Assembly (NCBI RefSeq): GCF_000202835.1 | Contig: NC_015186.1 | Coordinates: 2,791,001 to 2,855,000 of the forward strand | DNA: 64,000 nucleotides | Reading direction: 5' to 3' | DNA from: Acidiphilium multivorum AIU301 | GTDB lineage: Bacteria > Pseudomonadota > Alphaproteobacteria > Acetobacterales > Acetobacteraceae | Made by a program: the position numbers and the translations under genes | Part shown: piece by piece, positions 22,533 through 32,108 of the stretch | Layout of the letters: the number at the start of each line of letters is the position of its first letter | How positions within the stretch are numbered: position 1 is the stretch's first letter | Notes under the pieces: generated by a model | What the model saw: the letters and a program-made list of their open reading frames with translations, nothing else | What the model was told of the DNA's origin: nothing | Databases searched by the model: none

Positions 22533-23600
22533 TCACTTCCCTCCGCTCGCCCGCAGACGCAGCCAGGTGTTGACCACCGTCGCCGTCAGCAGCGTCGCGC
22601 CGACGAAGAACATGAACCAGTCGGGATCCCAGTCGGCATAGATCACCCCTTCCGTCGTCATCCCGAAGATGAACGCCCCGAAGCCCGAGCCGATCGCCGA
22701 GCCATAGCCTCCGGTCATCAGGCAGCCGCCCACCACCGCCGCGGCGATGTAGAGCAGTTCGTTGCCGACACCGGCGCCGGACTGCACCTCGTTGTATTCG
22801 AACAGCATGTGCATGCCGAGAAACCAGGCGCTGAAGCCCACCAGCATGAACAGCACGATCTTCATCCGCCGCACCGGCACGCCCACGGCCCGCGCGCTCT
22901 CGTCGCTGCCGCCCACCGCGAAGATCCAGTTGCCGAACCGCGTGCGCAGCAGAACCCAGGTCGCCACCAGGATGAACAGGAACCAGTAGAGGATCGCGAT
23001 GCTGACATCGACACCGCCGATCCGGAACGTCGAGGCAAAAATCGCATGCGCGGAGGCAAAGCCGGGCACATGGCTGATGTCCCCGGTCGCGACATTGCCG
23101 GTCACCAGCTTGGTGAGCGCGATGTTCAGCCCCTGCAGCATCAGGAAGGTCGACAACGTGACCAGGAAGCTGTGCAGCCGCGTGCGGATCAGAAGGTAGC
23201 CGTTCAGCGCGCCGATCGCCAGTGAAACCAGCAGCGCGAACACGATCCCTGCCCACATATTGCCAGCCACCTTCGTCGCGAACATCGACGCCGCCAGCGA
23301 CGACGTCGTCACCGCGACACCCGCCGTCAGGTCGAACTCGCCGCCGATCATCAGCAGCGATACCGCAACCGCCGGGATCCCGATCGTCGCCGACTGGTAG
23401 AGCACCGTCGTGAACGCATCCACTTGTCGGAACGGCGGCGCCACCACGAAGAACAGAAGAAAGACCAGTATGGCCCCGCCCAGCGCGCCGGCCTCCGGTC
23501 GCTTTAGGGTCTTCCGCCAGAACGCCTGCTGAACCAGCTGCGGGTGCGCAGTGCGCGGCGCATCGTTCCCGGTCATCGTGCCATTGGTCATGATCGTCAT
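22533..23600 (-). CDS. Sugar ABC transporter permease (ribose/inositol type)
   Basis: 355 aa, BPD_transp_2 family with about nine to ten membrane segments, e.g. AGALGGAILVFLLFFVV and SLLMIGGEFDLTAGVAVT. The GEFDLTAG motif is typical of RbsC-like permeases. A second ATG at 23591 is a possible start. It stands between the binding protein (80 nt upstream) and the ATPase gene. Inner membrane; probably carries inositol or a related polyol. Confidence 0.9.
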   Translation of the reverse strand: MTIMTNGTMTGNDAPRTAHPQLVQQAFWRKTLKRPEAGALGGAILVFLLFFVVAPPFRQVDAFTTVLYQSATIGIPAVAVSLLMIGGEFDLTAGVAVTTSSLAASMFATKVAGNMWAGIVFALLVSLAIGALNGYLLIRTRLHSFLVTLSTFLMLQGLNIALTKLVTGNVATGDISHVPGFASAHAIFASTFRIGGVDVSIAILYWFLFILVATWVLLRTRFGNWIFAVGGSDESARAVGVPVRRMKIVLFMLVGFSAWFLGMHMLFEYNEVQSGAGVGNELLYIAAAVVGGCLMTGGYGSAIGSGFGAFIFGMTTEGVIYADWDPDWFMFFVGATLLTATVVNTWLRLRASGGK

Positions 23601-23680
23601 CTCTCCTCCCGCTCGGCGCTTCGCACGGCCGGCGCCATCATCGGCGCCAGCCGGCGGGAAGCCTCAGGATCGGGCCAGGA

Positions 23681-24649
23681 TCAGCGGGTGCCGCGCTCCG
23701 CGAACTTCGCGACCGCCGCTACGTTCTTCGAGGTCACGAAGGTTGGGCCGGTCAACACCGGCTTGCCGCCCCCGACCACGTCGCCATTCGTCTTGTAGAG
23801 CCAGAGGAAATCGACGGCCTCGTAGCCCTGCACGTAAGGCTGCTGATCCACCGCGAATTGCAGCTTGCCTTCCTGGATCAGGTGCACGGCCTGGGGATTG
23901 AGGTCGAAGGTTGCAACCTTCGCCTTGCTGTTAGCCATCTTCACAGCCTGGATCGCCGTCGGCGCAAACGGCGCACCCAGCGTCACCACATAGTCGATGT
24001 CACGATTCTGCTGCAGCTTCGCGACAATCCGCGACTGCGCGCCGGCCATATCGTAGCCGTCCACGTACAGCACCGACACCTTGCCCTTGAAGGTCTTCTT
24101 GATCCCGTCGCCGCGATCCTCAAGCTGGATCGCACCCTGCTGCTGGTCGACTACAAGCACATGCTTTGCACCCAGAGTGTTGAGGCGATCGCCCACCGCC
24201 TCACCCGCGATCGTCTCGTCCTCGCCAACATACATCAACATGCCGGCCTTCTTCCACTCACTCGTGCCCGCATTGAAGCCAACCACAGGTATTCCGGCCT
24301 TCTCCGCCTGCGCCAGCGCCGGATCCTCGGCATCCGGGAAGGCGAGCGTCGCCGCAATCCCGTCGACATGCTGTTGCGTCACATTCGTGATCAGCTGCGC
24401 CTCGCCCGAGGCGTTCGGGTTGTTCAGATAAACCAGCTTCACATGGTCCTTCTTCGCCGCCGCTTCCGCACCCTTGCGAATGATGTCCCAGAATGTGTCC
24501 CCGGGCTGCGCGTGCGTGATCATCGCAAACGTGTATTCCGGCGCCTTCGCCACCGCCGTCCCTGTCATCCCCGCCAGCGAAACACAGCCAAGCGCCACAC
24601 CGCCCAGCAGACCTGCCAGCATACCCGTCCCGATCGTCCGCATCTTCAT
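23681..24649 (-). CDS. Periplasmic sugar-binding protein (Peripla_BP_4 type)
   Basis: 322 aa with a clear Sec signal peptide (MKMRTIGTGMLAGLLGGVAL ... GTAVAKA). The mature part follows the ribose/inositol-binding fold: YTFAMITHAQPGDTFWD, GIAATLAFPDAED, GIPVVGFNAG, VGEDETIAGEAVGDRL and VDQQPYVQGYEAVDFLWL. ATG 24649 follows AGGAGG; the in-frame extension to 24727 has no ribosome site. It is the first gene of the ABC-iolCDB unit and has its own upstream region with an operator-like palindrome at 24687-24700. Confidence 0.92.
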   Translation of the reverse strand: MKMRTIGTGMLAGLLGGVALGCVSLAGMTGTAVAKAPEYTFAMITHAQPGDTFWDIIRKGAEAAAKKDHVKLVYLNNPNASGEAQLITNVTQQHVDGIAATLAFPDAEDPALAQAEKAGIPVVGFNAGTSEWKKAGMLMYVGEDETIAGEAVGDRLNTLGAKHVLVVDQQQGAIQLEDRGDGIKKTFKGKVSVLYVDGYDMAGAQSRIVAKLQQNRDIDYVVTLGAPFAPTAIQAVKMANSKAKVATFDLNPQAVHLIQEGKLQFAVDQQPYVQGYEAVDFLWLYKTNGDVVGGGKPVLTGPTFVTSKNVAAVAKFAERGTR

Positions 24650-24686
24650 ATCCTCCCTCTCACGCAGGCCGCACCATGCCAGACCC

Positions 24687-24700
24687 GCAAATATTTTTGC
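24687..24700. promoter_or_regulatory. Palindromic operator candidate upstream of the sugar ABC operon
   Basis: GCAAA-TATT-TTTGC, a perfect 5-bp inverted repeat with a 4-bp centre, 38 nt before the binding-protein ATG in a 157-nt gap. A further half-like GCAAA lies at about 24716-24720. The local region is AT-rich against a GC-rich background, as expected for a promoter. It could be the site for the LacI or RpiR regulator in this cluster. Confidence 0.4.
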
Positions 24701-24806
24701 AAACTTATCAGGCATGCAAAAAATCACTCGGCCGCGCCCGCGTCAAGCAAATACTCACCAATCAATAAAAAAATTCCGTGAGCCACGCACGACGCGGCAA
24801 AGCACC

Positions 24807-25595
24807 TCAAGCTACCCCCTGAGCGACATGAGCAAAGCTGGCTCGGAGCGCCGCTTCCGGATCAGGATCATCATGCACCGAAGGCGCGAAGGGCTCGATG
24901 CTCACCGCGCCCGCATAGCCACCGGTCGCGAGGGCGCGGAGCTGACCGATATTGTTCAGACGATCCATCTCATCGACGAGCGCGCGGTGAGCATCCAGCA
25001 TGTCGTTCACAGCCAAATCAGTTTCCCTGACGCCCGAGATATGGACAAGGCCAGTGAACTCCGGGAAGAATTCCCTCTCGCCGGCAAGGTGATGATGGAA
25101 TGTGTCATGCACCAACTTGCAGACATCGCCGGCGCCGGCTTCCCTGATTGCCTCGATCGCTTCCCGTTTCGTCCGCAACGATGAGACAGGAAAGCCCAGC
25201 GGCTCGACCAGACCAGTAATGCCATGTTGGCGCAGGATCGGCACCAACTCGCGCAGGGCAGCGACCAGATCGCCATGCGGCACCGGCGTGCCATCGTTCA
25301 ACGGGCACATGACGAGCGCCCGCGCACCACAGGCCTGCGCATAATCCGCAAGTGCAAGCGCGCGCGCAGGCACGTCCCCCGACCAGACATTGAAGGGGTA
25401 AAGCGCATTAATCGAAAGAATATCGACCCCGGATGCTACGGCCGCAGCCCTGACGGCGCCCGCCGGCATCGTGCCGACGACATCCGGAAGGTCGTTGCGG
25501 ATCTCGATCGCCGGCATCCCGAGGCGGCGCGCAAGACCGAGGAAATCGGCAAGAGAAAGTTTCGGTGTTGCAATGTGATTGAGTGCGAAGCGCAT
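24807..25595 (-). CDS. Sugar phosphate isomerase/epimerase family TIM barrel (IolI-like)
   Basis: 262 aa, AP_endonuc_2 TIM barrel. Metal-binding residues are seen in GLVEPLGFP (Glu), KLVHDTFHHHLAG (Asp/His), GLVHISGVRETDL (His) and SIEPFAPSVHD (Glu near the end). In inositol clusters such proteins isomerise inososes (IolI) or act on related keto-cyclitols. It is 8 nt after iolG, so it belongs to the iolH-iolG-this gene unit. Exact reaction not proven. Confidence 0.8.
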   Translation of the reverse strand: MRFALNHIATPKLSLADFLGLARRLGMPAIEIRNDLPDVVGTMPAGAVRAAAVASGVDILSINALYPFNVWSGDVPARALALADYAQACGARALVMCPLNDGTPVPHGDLVAALRELVPILRQHGITGLVEPLGFPVSSLRTKREAIEAIREAGAGDVCKLVHDTFHHHLAGEREFFPEFTGLVHISGVRETDLAVNDMLDAHRALVDEMDRLNNIGQLRALATGGYAGAVSIEPFAPSVHDDPDPEAALRASFAHVAQGVA

Positions 25596-25603
25596 GAGAA
25601 ACC

Positions 25604-26614
25604 TCAGTTGTAAAGAGCAGGGCGCGCGGGCAGCGAAATCGGCACGATCGAACCCGGCTGGCTCTGCGCCTCTACACAGGCATCCGAGGAGACCGCGGCG
25701 ACATATCCATCCCAGGCCGTCGGGCCGGATGCGGTTCCCCGCGCCGCCGCCTTGATGAAATCCTGCAACTCGAGATCGTAACTGTCGATGAATCGATCCT
25801 TCCAGTCGGTCATGATCGCGCTCTGCAACTTTGCATCCTTGCGCATCACGACCGCCATTGGGTCTGGCAGGCTGGCGAGACCTTCCTCACCCACAACCTG
25901 ACACTGGATGTCATAGCCGTAGCGGCAGTTGACGAAGATCTCGACATCGATCCGGATGCCACTTTTGGTTTCCAGGAGGACGATCTGTGGATCCTCGACC
26001 CTCGCATGTGCATGCCGTGTCCGACGTGGAGAGATGACCTGCGCGGAGACGTAGTCATCGTCGAGAAGCCAGCGCAGGACATCAATTTCGTGGATCAGCG
26101 TGTCCTGGATCGCCATTGGCGTGATATACTGCTCCGGCACGGACGGATTGCGGTGCGCTGCATGCACCATCAGGGGCCGGCCGATCTCGTTCTCGACGAC
26201 CGCCTTTAGCATGCGGTAGCCCGCATCGTAGCGGCGCATGAAGCCCACCTGCACGAGGCGGCGGCCGAAGGCGGTTTCGGCCTCGACGATACGCCCGGCG
26301 CCCGCCGCCGTGGTCGACAGTGGCTTCTCACAGAAGACCGGCTTGCCCGCCGCAATGGCGGCCAGGACGTATTGTTCATGGGTCGCGCCCCACGACGTTA
26401 CCACCACGGCATCGACGCCAGCAGATGCAGCCAGTTCCTCGCCGGAGCCAACGACCTCAGCCTCGGGCGCAAGATCCGCCCGCGCGGTGCGGACGCTTTC
26501 GATATTGACATCCGACACGGCCGTCACTTTGGCGCCAGACAAGGTTTGGTTGATCCGCCGCATGTGGTCGCGCCCGATCGCGCCGGTCCCGATAACACCA
26601 ATCCGTAGGGTCAT
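25604..26614 (-). CDS. iolG: Inositol 2-dehydrogenase (Gfo/Idh/MocA)
   Basis: 336 aa. Rossmann N-terminus [21 protein letters not shown], then [15 protein letters not shown] with the catalytic-type Lys (CEKP), and the C-terminal domain with [14 protein letters not shown] (the HEID motif typical of inositol dehydrogenases). It oxidises myo-inositol to 2-keto-myo-inositol with NAD. The ATG at 26614 leaves 1 nt to the iolH stop; the longer frame to 26686 is rejected because it runs into iolH. Two more Gfo/Idh/MocA genes lie at 34207 and 35204. Confidence 0.92.
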   Translation of the reverse strand: MTLRIGVIGTGAIGRDHMRRINQTLSGAKVTAVSDVNIESVRTARADLAPEAEVVGSGEELAASAGVDAVVVTSWGATHEQYVLAAIAAGKPVFCEKPLSTTAAGAGRIVEAETAFGRRLVQVGFMRRYDAGYRMLKAVVENEIGRPLMVHAAHRNPSVPEQYITPMAIQDTLIHEIDVLRWLLDDDYVSAQVISPRRTRHAHARVEDPQIVLLETKSGIRIDVEIFVNCRYGYDIQCQVVGEEGLASLPDPMAVVMRKDAKLQSAIMTDWKDRFIDSYDLELQDFIKAAARGTASGPTAWDGYVAAVSSDACVEAQSQPGSIVPISLPARPALYN

Positions 26615-26615
26615 T

Positions 26616-27524
26616 TCAGAGCTCCCGTTTCCAGAATTTGTCGATGTAGCGCTGCATTTCGGCGCGCATGAAGCGACCAGAGGCATCGGCCCGCTCCTCC
26701 CAGGCGAAGACGCAGGCGGTCATGATGCCGTCGAAATCAATTTCCGCGAGCGTGCCGAAGAACTCGTCCCATGGCACCTCTCCCTGACCGATATCGAGGT
26801 GCTGGTGCACCCGCGCAGCCGAACCGGGAGGGTTGACGATGTAGCGCAGGCCCGAACTGGCCCGGTGATTGAATGTATCGCCGACATGCACATGTGCCAG
26901 CACATCCGCGCATTCGCGCAGCATTGCCGCTGTATTGTCGCCAAAGTAGAAGGTGTGCGGCGCACAGTAAAGAAATCGCACCCGCGGCGAATTGACCGTG
27001 CGGATGATGTCCACTGCCGGCTGAAGGGTTTCCACCCAGTCCTCCGGATGCGGCTCGACATGAAGGTTGATACCCTCCCGCTCGAACACTGGCACAAGTT
27101 CCTCCATCGAACGCCACCAGGAGTCTTCACAGGCCTCGATCATCGAGCCGGTATGGCAACAATAGCAGGACCCCTTGTCGGGGTGTGGGCCACGGCCGAA
27201 TTCCGAGTTCATCGTGTCGACTTCCAGTTCGAGGCAGATCTCGATGGCGCGCTTCCAGTGCCGCACCGCTGCCTTGCGCTCGTCGTCGTCATTCGACGCC
27301 CAGCGATACATCGGCAGCAGCGAGGCGATCCCCACACCGGCCTCTTTCAGCGCCCGCCTGAAGCCCCGCACCCGTTCCGGAAACACCCGCGGCGCCTTGA
27401 ACCATTCCAGAAAATCTCCCCGCGGGGAAAGTTCGATCCAGTCGAAGCCGATTTCCTTCACTCTGAAGGGTAGTTCCTCCAGGCCAAGATGACGGTGCAT
27501 GAACGGATCAAGTGCGATCTTCAT
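26616..27524 (-). CDS. IolH-like sugar phosphate isomerase/epimerase
   Basis: 302 aa. It resembles Bacillus IolH along its length: [97 protein letters not shown] barrel with Glu/His/Asp metal ligands. IolH's step is unsettled, but it travels with inositol genes. ATG 27524 is the first gene of the minus-strand iolH-iolG-isomerase unit and is divergent from the LacI gene. Confidence 0.82.
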   Translation of the reverse strand: MKIALDPFMHRHLGLEELPFRVKEIGFDWIELSPRGDFLEWFKAPRVFPERVRGFRRALKEAGVGIASLLPMYRWASNDDDERKAAVRHWKRAIEICLELEVDTMNSEFGRGPHPDKGSCYCCHTGSMIEACEDSWWRSMEELVPVFEREGINLHVEPHPEDWVETLQPAVDIIRTVNSPRVRFLYCAPHTFYFGDNTAAMLRECADVLAHVHVGDTFNHRASSGLRYIVNPPGSAARVHQHLDIGQGEVPWDEFFGTLAEIDFDGIMTACVFAWEERADASGRFMRAEMQRYIDKFWKREL

Positions 27525-27620
27525 CGTATGTCCTCCCTGCGGCAGCGCTTCGGCAAGTCCTGCCGCGCGGTCCGGCATCTCTTCTTACGCGCTCTGGAAC
27601 GGGCACGCCGCGTGCGCTGT

Positions 27621-27636
27621 TGACGATTTTTCGTCA
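27621..27636. promoter_or_regulatory. LacI-type operator between iolH and the lacI-like gene
   Basis: TGACGA-TTTT-TCGTCA, a perfect 6-bp inverted repeat with 4-bp centre, 18 nt before the ATG of the LacI gene and about 97 nt before iolH. Symmetric operators of this size are usual for LacI regulators. It probably gives autoregulation and control of the divergent iolHG unit. Confidence 0.55.
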
Positions 27637-27653
27637 GCGGCGCACTCTCGCGC

Positions 27654-28727
27654 ATGACTGGAGCCCAAGCTTCCCGCAAGACACGGCCGCGCGCCCGCCT
27701 TGCCGACATTGCGCGGGTGGCGGGTGTAAGCATTGCCACAGTGGACCGGGTCTTCAACGAGCGTGAGTCAGTTTCAGATGCCGCGCGCGAACGGGTGATC
27801 CAGGTCGCGCGCGAGATGGGTGTGCGCCGGGATCTGCCAGAAGCCTACAGGCCGATCACGCATCTTGACCTGATCCTGCCGCAGAACGACTCACCATTTT
27901 TCGTCCGCCTTCGGGCGGCTTTCCGCGACGGTATCGCCATGCTGGATCGTGGCATCGCCATGCACCGGCACATCCTTGCCGTGGAGGATACCGCAAGCTT
28001 CGTGCGCCTCATTTCCGAGACGTCGTACGCACGAAAAGGAATGATCCTCGCCGTCCCGGACCGACCGGAGATCCGTGCCGCGGTCCAATCCATCCAGGCC
28101 GCCGGCCAGAAGGTGGTAACGATCGTGACCGATCTGCCGGGTCTCGCCGGAGCTGATTATCTTGGCATTGATAATCGTCAGGCAGGCGCCACTGCCGCCC
28201 ATCTTCTCGGGCGCAGCTGCCGGCAGAGTGGCCGGGTCGCCGTTCTCGGTGCCCATCACGACTGGGCTGGTCATGTCGAGCGCATGGGAGGCTTCCAGAC
28301 GACGCTATCGCGCGATTTCCCCCACCTGCATTGCGAGATCATCGAAATGGATACGCGCGACGACCCTGATCGTTGTGCGCGTTCTCTGCGAGCGGCATTG
28401 TCGTTCGGGCCGCTTGTCGGCGTCTACAATACCGGCGCCGGCTCGATCGGCATCATGAATGCGCTGAAAGGGGCTATGCCGCGTCCATTCTGGATCGGAC
28501 ACGAGTTATCCGACGATCACATCATCTATCTCAAGGACGGCACAATGGATTACGCGATTGATCAGAATCCGCGTGGCCAGGCCCTAGGTAGCTTGCAGAC
28601 CCTTCTTTACCGCTGCGGTCTGATCACCTCCACCCCGGCACTGTCGCATGCCGAACTGCGAATTTACACCCGGGAGAATCTGCCCGCCCGCAATTATGAG
28701 GAATCTAGTCAGTTGTCGTTGGACTAG
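27654..28727 (+). CDS. LacI-family transcriptional regulator
   Basis: 357 aa. N-terminal LacI helix-turn-helix (RARLADIARVAGVSIATVDRVFNERESVS), then a periplasmic-binding-like effector domain (THLDLILPQNDSPFFVRL, VTIVTDLPGLAGADYLGIDN, VGVYNTGAGSIGIMNAL). The effector is likely a sugar or inositol. The last residues (about 345-357) come from sequence that also belongs to an IS481-type remnant on the other strand, so the natural C-terminus may be altered by a few residues. Divergent from iolH, with a palindrome between them. Confidence 0.9.
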   Translation: MTGAQASRKTRPRARLADIARVAGVSIATVDRVFNERESVSDAARERVIQVAREMGVRRDLPEAYRPITHLDLILPQNDSPFFVRLRAAFRDGIAMLDRGIAMHRHILAVEDTASFVRLISETSYARKGMILAVPDRPEIRAAVQSIQAAGQKVVTIVTDLPGLAGADYLGIDNRQAGATAAHLLGRSCRQSGRVAVLGAHHDWAGHVERMGGFQTTLSRDFPHLHCEIIEMDTRDDPDRCARSLRAALSFGPLVGVYNTGAGSIGIMNALKGAMPRPFWIGHELSDDHIIYLKDGTMDYAIDQNPRGQALGSLQTLLYRCGLITSTPALSHAELRIYTRENLPARNYEESSQLSLD

Positions 28728-28882
28728 GTGTTTAGTCCCGGAATTTGGTCGATTGGGGTGATGATGAACCCGTTTGGCTCTGACGTCCATCGTTTGCAGA
28801 TGAATTCGTTTGGTATGAGACCCTTTAGGGTCTTGAGCCATTGGGCAAAGTTGTAGGCGTCGATCAAGTCGCGAAGGTGGCG
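28726..28882 (-). pseudogene. IS481/IS3-type transposase C-terminal fragment
   Basis: Minus strand reads RRHLRDLIDAYNFAQWLKTL, then KGLIPNEFICKRWTSEPNGF and IITPIDQIPGLNT stop, the C-terminal end of integrase-core transposases of the IS481 group. Only about 50 codons remain. It sits between the end of the LacI gene and a broken thpR, and its presence explains the odd end of the LacI gene. Confidence 0.7.
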
Positions 28883-28885
28883 GCG

Positions 28886-29192
28886 CAAAATATCATGTGA
28901 CACTGCGCGTCATCGGCGAAGCCTACCGCTTCAGGCCTGGGACATCGACCACGCGCTCGCCGCAATCCACGCGCCGGGGCTTCCGTTCATCCTTGTCTGC
29001 GCGGGCTGCTTCGCGAAGGTTGGCCGGGTCACTTCGCTGTGGATGGGCGTGGAACGCAATCAGGCCTTGCTGCATTTTCAGTCGAAGATCGAGACTGCGC
29101 TGCGGCGGATCGTGCTGGCGCCGGAACACCGCCGCTACGCGCCTCACGTGACACTATTCAGTTCGCACTTTAGCGACAACCATGCGGTCTAG
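28886..29192 (+). pseudogene. RNA 2',3'-cyclic phosphodiesterase (ThpR/LigT) remnant
   Basis: The frame near 28890 gives YHVTLRVIGEAYRF (HxT motif HVT), then after a +1 shift WDIDHALAAIHAPGLPFILV, GRVTSLWMGVERNQALLHFQ, SKIETALRRIVLAPEHRRYA and PHVTLFSSHFSDNHAV stop. Both HxT motifs of the 2H phosphoesterase family are visible, but there is a frameshift and the N-terminus is lost at the IS481 remnant. Confidence 0.7.
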
Positions 29193-29254
29193 ACTTTGGA
29201 GGTCGAATACTAACTCGGTGCCCGGCACCCGCGCCCTGACGAAAGTCGCCACCG

Positions 29255-30067
29255 TCAGAGCGGTGCCGCGGGTCCCGGAGACGAGTCGTAGGCACCCCAG
29301 ACCGACTGGTCGAAGTTGACCATCGCCCCCGTCATCAATCCGGATTCGGCGCTGGAGAGGAAGGCAACCGCGCGCGCGACCTCGGTCGGGTCGATCAGCC
29401 GGCCGAAGGGTTGCTGCGCTGCGGCGTCGGCCAGCCAGTTCTCGCTGGCGCCGTGGAATTCGGTCTGAACCCGGTGTTCGCCATCGCTCGCCATCCAGCC
29501 GATATTCAGGCCGTTGACGCGGATTCGGTTGCGCAGGAGTGCATAGGCGGTGTTCTGCGTCAGGGTCGCCAGCGCGCCTTTCGAGGCGCAGTAGGCGGAA
29601 ATGAAGGGCTGCCCAGCCTTCGCCGACATCGAGCAGATATTGACGATCGTGCCTTCGGTATTCTCTCGCCGCATGATCCGGATTGCATCCTGCATGAGAA
29701 AGAACGGTCCGCGGACGTTGACGGCGAACATGCGGTCAAACAGATCCGGGGAGGTATCGATGATGGTGCCGCGGTCGGTGATCGCAGCGGCGTTGACAAG
29801 GACATCGACCCGACCGAAAGCGGTGTCGGCCGCGGCGACGACCGCTCGGCAATCCTCGACCTGCCCGAGATCGGCTTGCACGAAGATTACCCGAGCGCCA
29901 GTGGCTTCAGATATTTCCCTTGCCCGCGCCTCACCCTTTTCACGCGAGCGGCCACAGGTGACCAACCCGGCGGCATCGCGCTCGGCGAATAGCCGGGCGA
30001 TCGCCAAGCCAAGCCCTTGGGTGCCGCCGGAAACAATCGCGATTTTTCCCGACAATTGAGCCATCAT
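29255..30067 (-). CDS. Short-chain dehydrogenase/reductase
   Basis: 270 aa classical SDR: nucleotide motif GGTQGLGLAIAR, NAAAITD, catalytic Ser and the YxxxK motif in CSMSAKAGQPFISAYCASKG. Its ATGATG start overlaps the iolE stop, so it is translationally coupled to iolE. In inositol clusters SDRs often oxidise rare inositol isomers or keto-sugars; the substrate is unassigned. The C-terminus is a typical LMTGAMVNFDQSVWGAYD. Confidence 0.88.
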   Translation of the reverse strand: MMAQLSGKIAIVSGGTQGLGLAIARLFAERDAAGLVTCGRSREKGEARAREISEATGARVIFVQADLGQVEDCRAVVAAADTAFGRVDVLVNAAAITDRGTIIDTSPDLFDRMFAVNVRGPFFLMQDAIRIMRRENTEGTIVNICSMSAKAGQPFISAYCASKGALATLTQNTAYALLRNRIRVNGLNIGWMASDGEHRVQTEFHGASENWLADAAAQQPFGRLIDPTEVARAVAFLSSAESGLMTGAMVNFDQSVWGAYDSSPGPAAPL

Positions 30068-30975
30068 CGGGTCTCCTGAATAGAATAGCCGGCGCGACGC
30101 AGCGCATCGGCGAGAGCGTCGTGGCCGATTTTCGCATAGCGCGCCGGCGGTGCCTTGGCCGGGTCTTGCTCGGCCTCGACGACGAACCAGCCTTCGTAAC
30201 CGAAATCGGCAAGACGCTGGATGACCGGTCCGAAATCGATGGAGCCGTCGCCCGGCACGGTGAAGGCGCCAGCGAGGACCGCATCCAGAAAGGACTGCCG
30301 CGTACGGTCGAGCCCCGCGATCACTGGCTCTCGCACATCCTTAACGTGAACATGGCGGATTCGCCTGCCATGTTTCGTCAGCACGCGGAACATGTCGCCG
30401 CCGGCAAAGCGGAGATGCCCGGCATCGAAAAGCAGCCCGACGGCCTCGCCGGTATGGGCCATCAGCAGATTGATGTCGCGCTCGGTCTCGACCGCGGTGG
30501 CCATGTGATGGTGGAAGACGAGCGGAACGCCCTGTTCCGCACAGTATTCGGCAAAGCGAGTCAGGCGCCGCCCATAGGCGGGAAACGCATCCTCCGCTAA
30601 CACACGGCGGCCGGCGAGCGGGGCGTTGCGGCGATTCTGCAGCGTGCCGGCCGTTTCGCCATAAACGAGACAGGAGGCACCGAGCTCTCGAAACAAGGCG
30701 AGTTGAGCGGCGGCCTGCTCACGCTCGGCTACGAGATCGTCGGGTGCGTCCAACACCGTTCCGGAATACCAGCCGCCGACGAGAGAAAGACCGAAAGCGC
30801 CCAGCTTTGCCCGCAGAGACGGAGCATCTCTTGGAAACTTGCCGCCATTTTCGACGCCAATGAAGCCGGCGGCACGACTCTCGGCGAGGCAGGTTTCGAG
30901 CGGCGTGTCGCCGCCGAGTTCCGGCAGGTCGTCATTGGTCCAGGCGATCGGGGCAATGGCCAGCTTGGCTTTCAT
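30064..30975 (-). CDS. iolE: Inosose dehydratase
   Basis: 303 aa. It removes water from 2-keto-myo-inositol to give the 1,2-dione for IolD. The family start MKAKLAIAPIAWTNDDLPEL and the segments GFIGVENGGKFPRDA, LVFHHHMATAVETERDINLL, GLLFDAGHLRFAGGD, HVHVKDVR and FVVEAEQDPAKAPPARYA are all present; metal ligands are the Glu/Asp/His of these motifs. A GGGAGGATT site precedes ATG 30975. First gene of the iolE-SDR unit; an operator sits 50-70 nt upstream. Confidence 0.95.
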   Translation of the reverse strand: MKAKLAIAPIAWTNDDLPELGGDTPLETCLAESRAAGFIGVENGGKFPRDAPSLRAKLGAFGLSLVGGWYSGTVLDAPDDLVAEREQAAAQLALFRELGASCLVYGETAGTLQNRRNAPLAGRRVLAEDAFPAYGRRLTRFAEYCAEQGVPLVFHHHMATAVETERDINLLMAHTGEAVGLLFDAGHLRFAGGDMFRVLTKHGRRIRHVHVKDVREPVIAGLDRTRQSFLDAVLAGAFTVPGDGSIDFGPVIQRLADFGYEGWFVVEAEQDPAKAPPARYAKIGHDALADALRRAGYSIQETR

Positions 30976-31024
30976 TCAGAATCCTCCCATCCCGCGGCCT
31001 CGGCAAGCGACCTACGCGGCTTTA

Positions 31025-31055
31025 GAATTTTTATTGCCGATTATTTTATATTGCA
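31025..31055. promoter_or_regulatory. RpiR operator candidate upstream of iolE
   Basis: GAATTTTTATTGCCGATTAT at 31025-31044 continues into a TTGC-N15-GCAA arrangement (31034-31056). The same 20-mer, differing at two positions, stands at 32109-32128 before rpiR and the aldolase gene. This is the best candidate for the binding site of the RpiR regulator encoded next door. Confidence 0.6.
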
Positions 31056-31088
31056 AGCTTTATTGCAATAATGCCGCCGCCGGAAGCG

Positions 31089-32033
31089 TCAGGTTCCTTC
31101 AGCGCGCCGGCGGCGCGGGCCGGCGGCACCGCGGCTGCGATCCTTCTCGGTGACGGTGGGGATACGTGGCATTTCATCTCGGCCGCGCTGAAGGATCGCC
31201 GCACTCGCCACCGCAAGGCATTGTACGAGGCACATCGGCGCCGCGAGCGTGCGCGCGAACGAGTATTCATCCTCCGGAACCGTGAAGAGCGCCTTTGCAT
31301 CCTTGGCGATCGGCGACAGCTGGCTATCGGTAATAGCAATGACGGGCGTTCCGCTCGCGGCCGCGCGCTCGGAAATCGCCACCACCTCCTGCGCATAATG
31401 CCGGAAGGCGATGGCGACGAGCACGTCGCCGCGCGTCATTGTTTCCGCCATTTCCTGCGCGAGGCCGCCCGCCGGATCGAGCAGGACAACGCGGCGGTGC
31501 AGCATGGTCAGCAGGTAGCGCAGCAGCAGGGCGATGGGTTCGGAGCGGAGCTGGCCGGCGATGTAGATCGTGTCGGCCCCGGTGATCAAGCGGGCCGCTG
31601 CGGTGAGGGTGTCCTCGGGAACGCGTTCGAGCAGGTCCTGTAGGGCGGCTATGTCGCGCACTACAAGATCGCGCAGGTAACCGAGATTGCCGGAGCGCGC
31701 ATGGCGGGACAGTTCGCCATCCAGCGCCTTGACCCGCTCGCGGAACCCCGGCGCCGCCGTGGCAAGCCGGGTCTGAAACACGGCTTGCAATTCCTTGAAC
31801 CCGGAATAGCCGAATTCCTGGGCGAAACGGACCAGGCTGGAAGCATGGGTGTCACATCGCAGCGCGATGACACTGATCGATTCGAGCGCGACGACATTGG
31901 GATTTTGTGTGACGAAACGGGCGATTTTCTGAAATCCCGAAGAAAGGTTGGGATATTGCGCGGTGATGAGATTGACGATGCCCTCATAGTTCTCCGGCAG
32001 TCCGCTGCCGGACGTCGACTTACCCCTGACCAT
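31089..32033 (-). CDS. MurR/RpiR-family transcriptional regulator
   Basis: 314 aa. N-terminal RpiR helix-turn-helix (SSGFQKIARFVTQNPNVVAL to DTHASSLVRFAQEFGYSGFK) and a C-terminal SIS sugar-phosphate-binding domain (GADTIYIAGQLRSEPIAL ... DVLVAIAFRHYAQEVVAISE ... GTPVIAITDSQLSPIA). Such regulators respond to phosphorylated sugars. It lies behind iolE in orientation and is divergent from the aldolase operon; both flanking promoters carry the shared TTGC-N15-GCAA site. Confidence 0.9.
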   Translation of the reverse strand: MVRGKSTSGSGLPENYEGIVNLITAQYPNLSSGFQKIARFVTQNPNVVALESISVIALRCDTHASSLVRFAQEFGYSGFKELQAVFQTRLATAAPGFRERVKALDGELSRHARSGNLGYLRDLVVRDIAALQDLLERVPEDTLTAAARLITGADTIYIAGQLRSEPIALLLRYLLTMLHRRVVLLDPAGGLAQEMAETMTRGDVLVAIAFRHYAQEVVAISERAAASGTPVIAITDSQLSPIAKDAKALFTVPEDEYSFARTLAAPMCLVQCLAVASAAILQRGRDEMPRIPTVTEKDRSRGAAGPRRRRAEGT

Positions 32034-32108
32034 TCACCCACTCTCCGCTTCACTGGTTTCGTTCGCGACCGGACACCGATGCCCGTATGGGAAGACAGAA
32101 TCGGTTTG

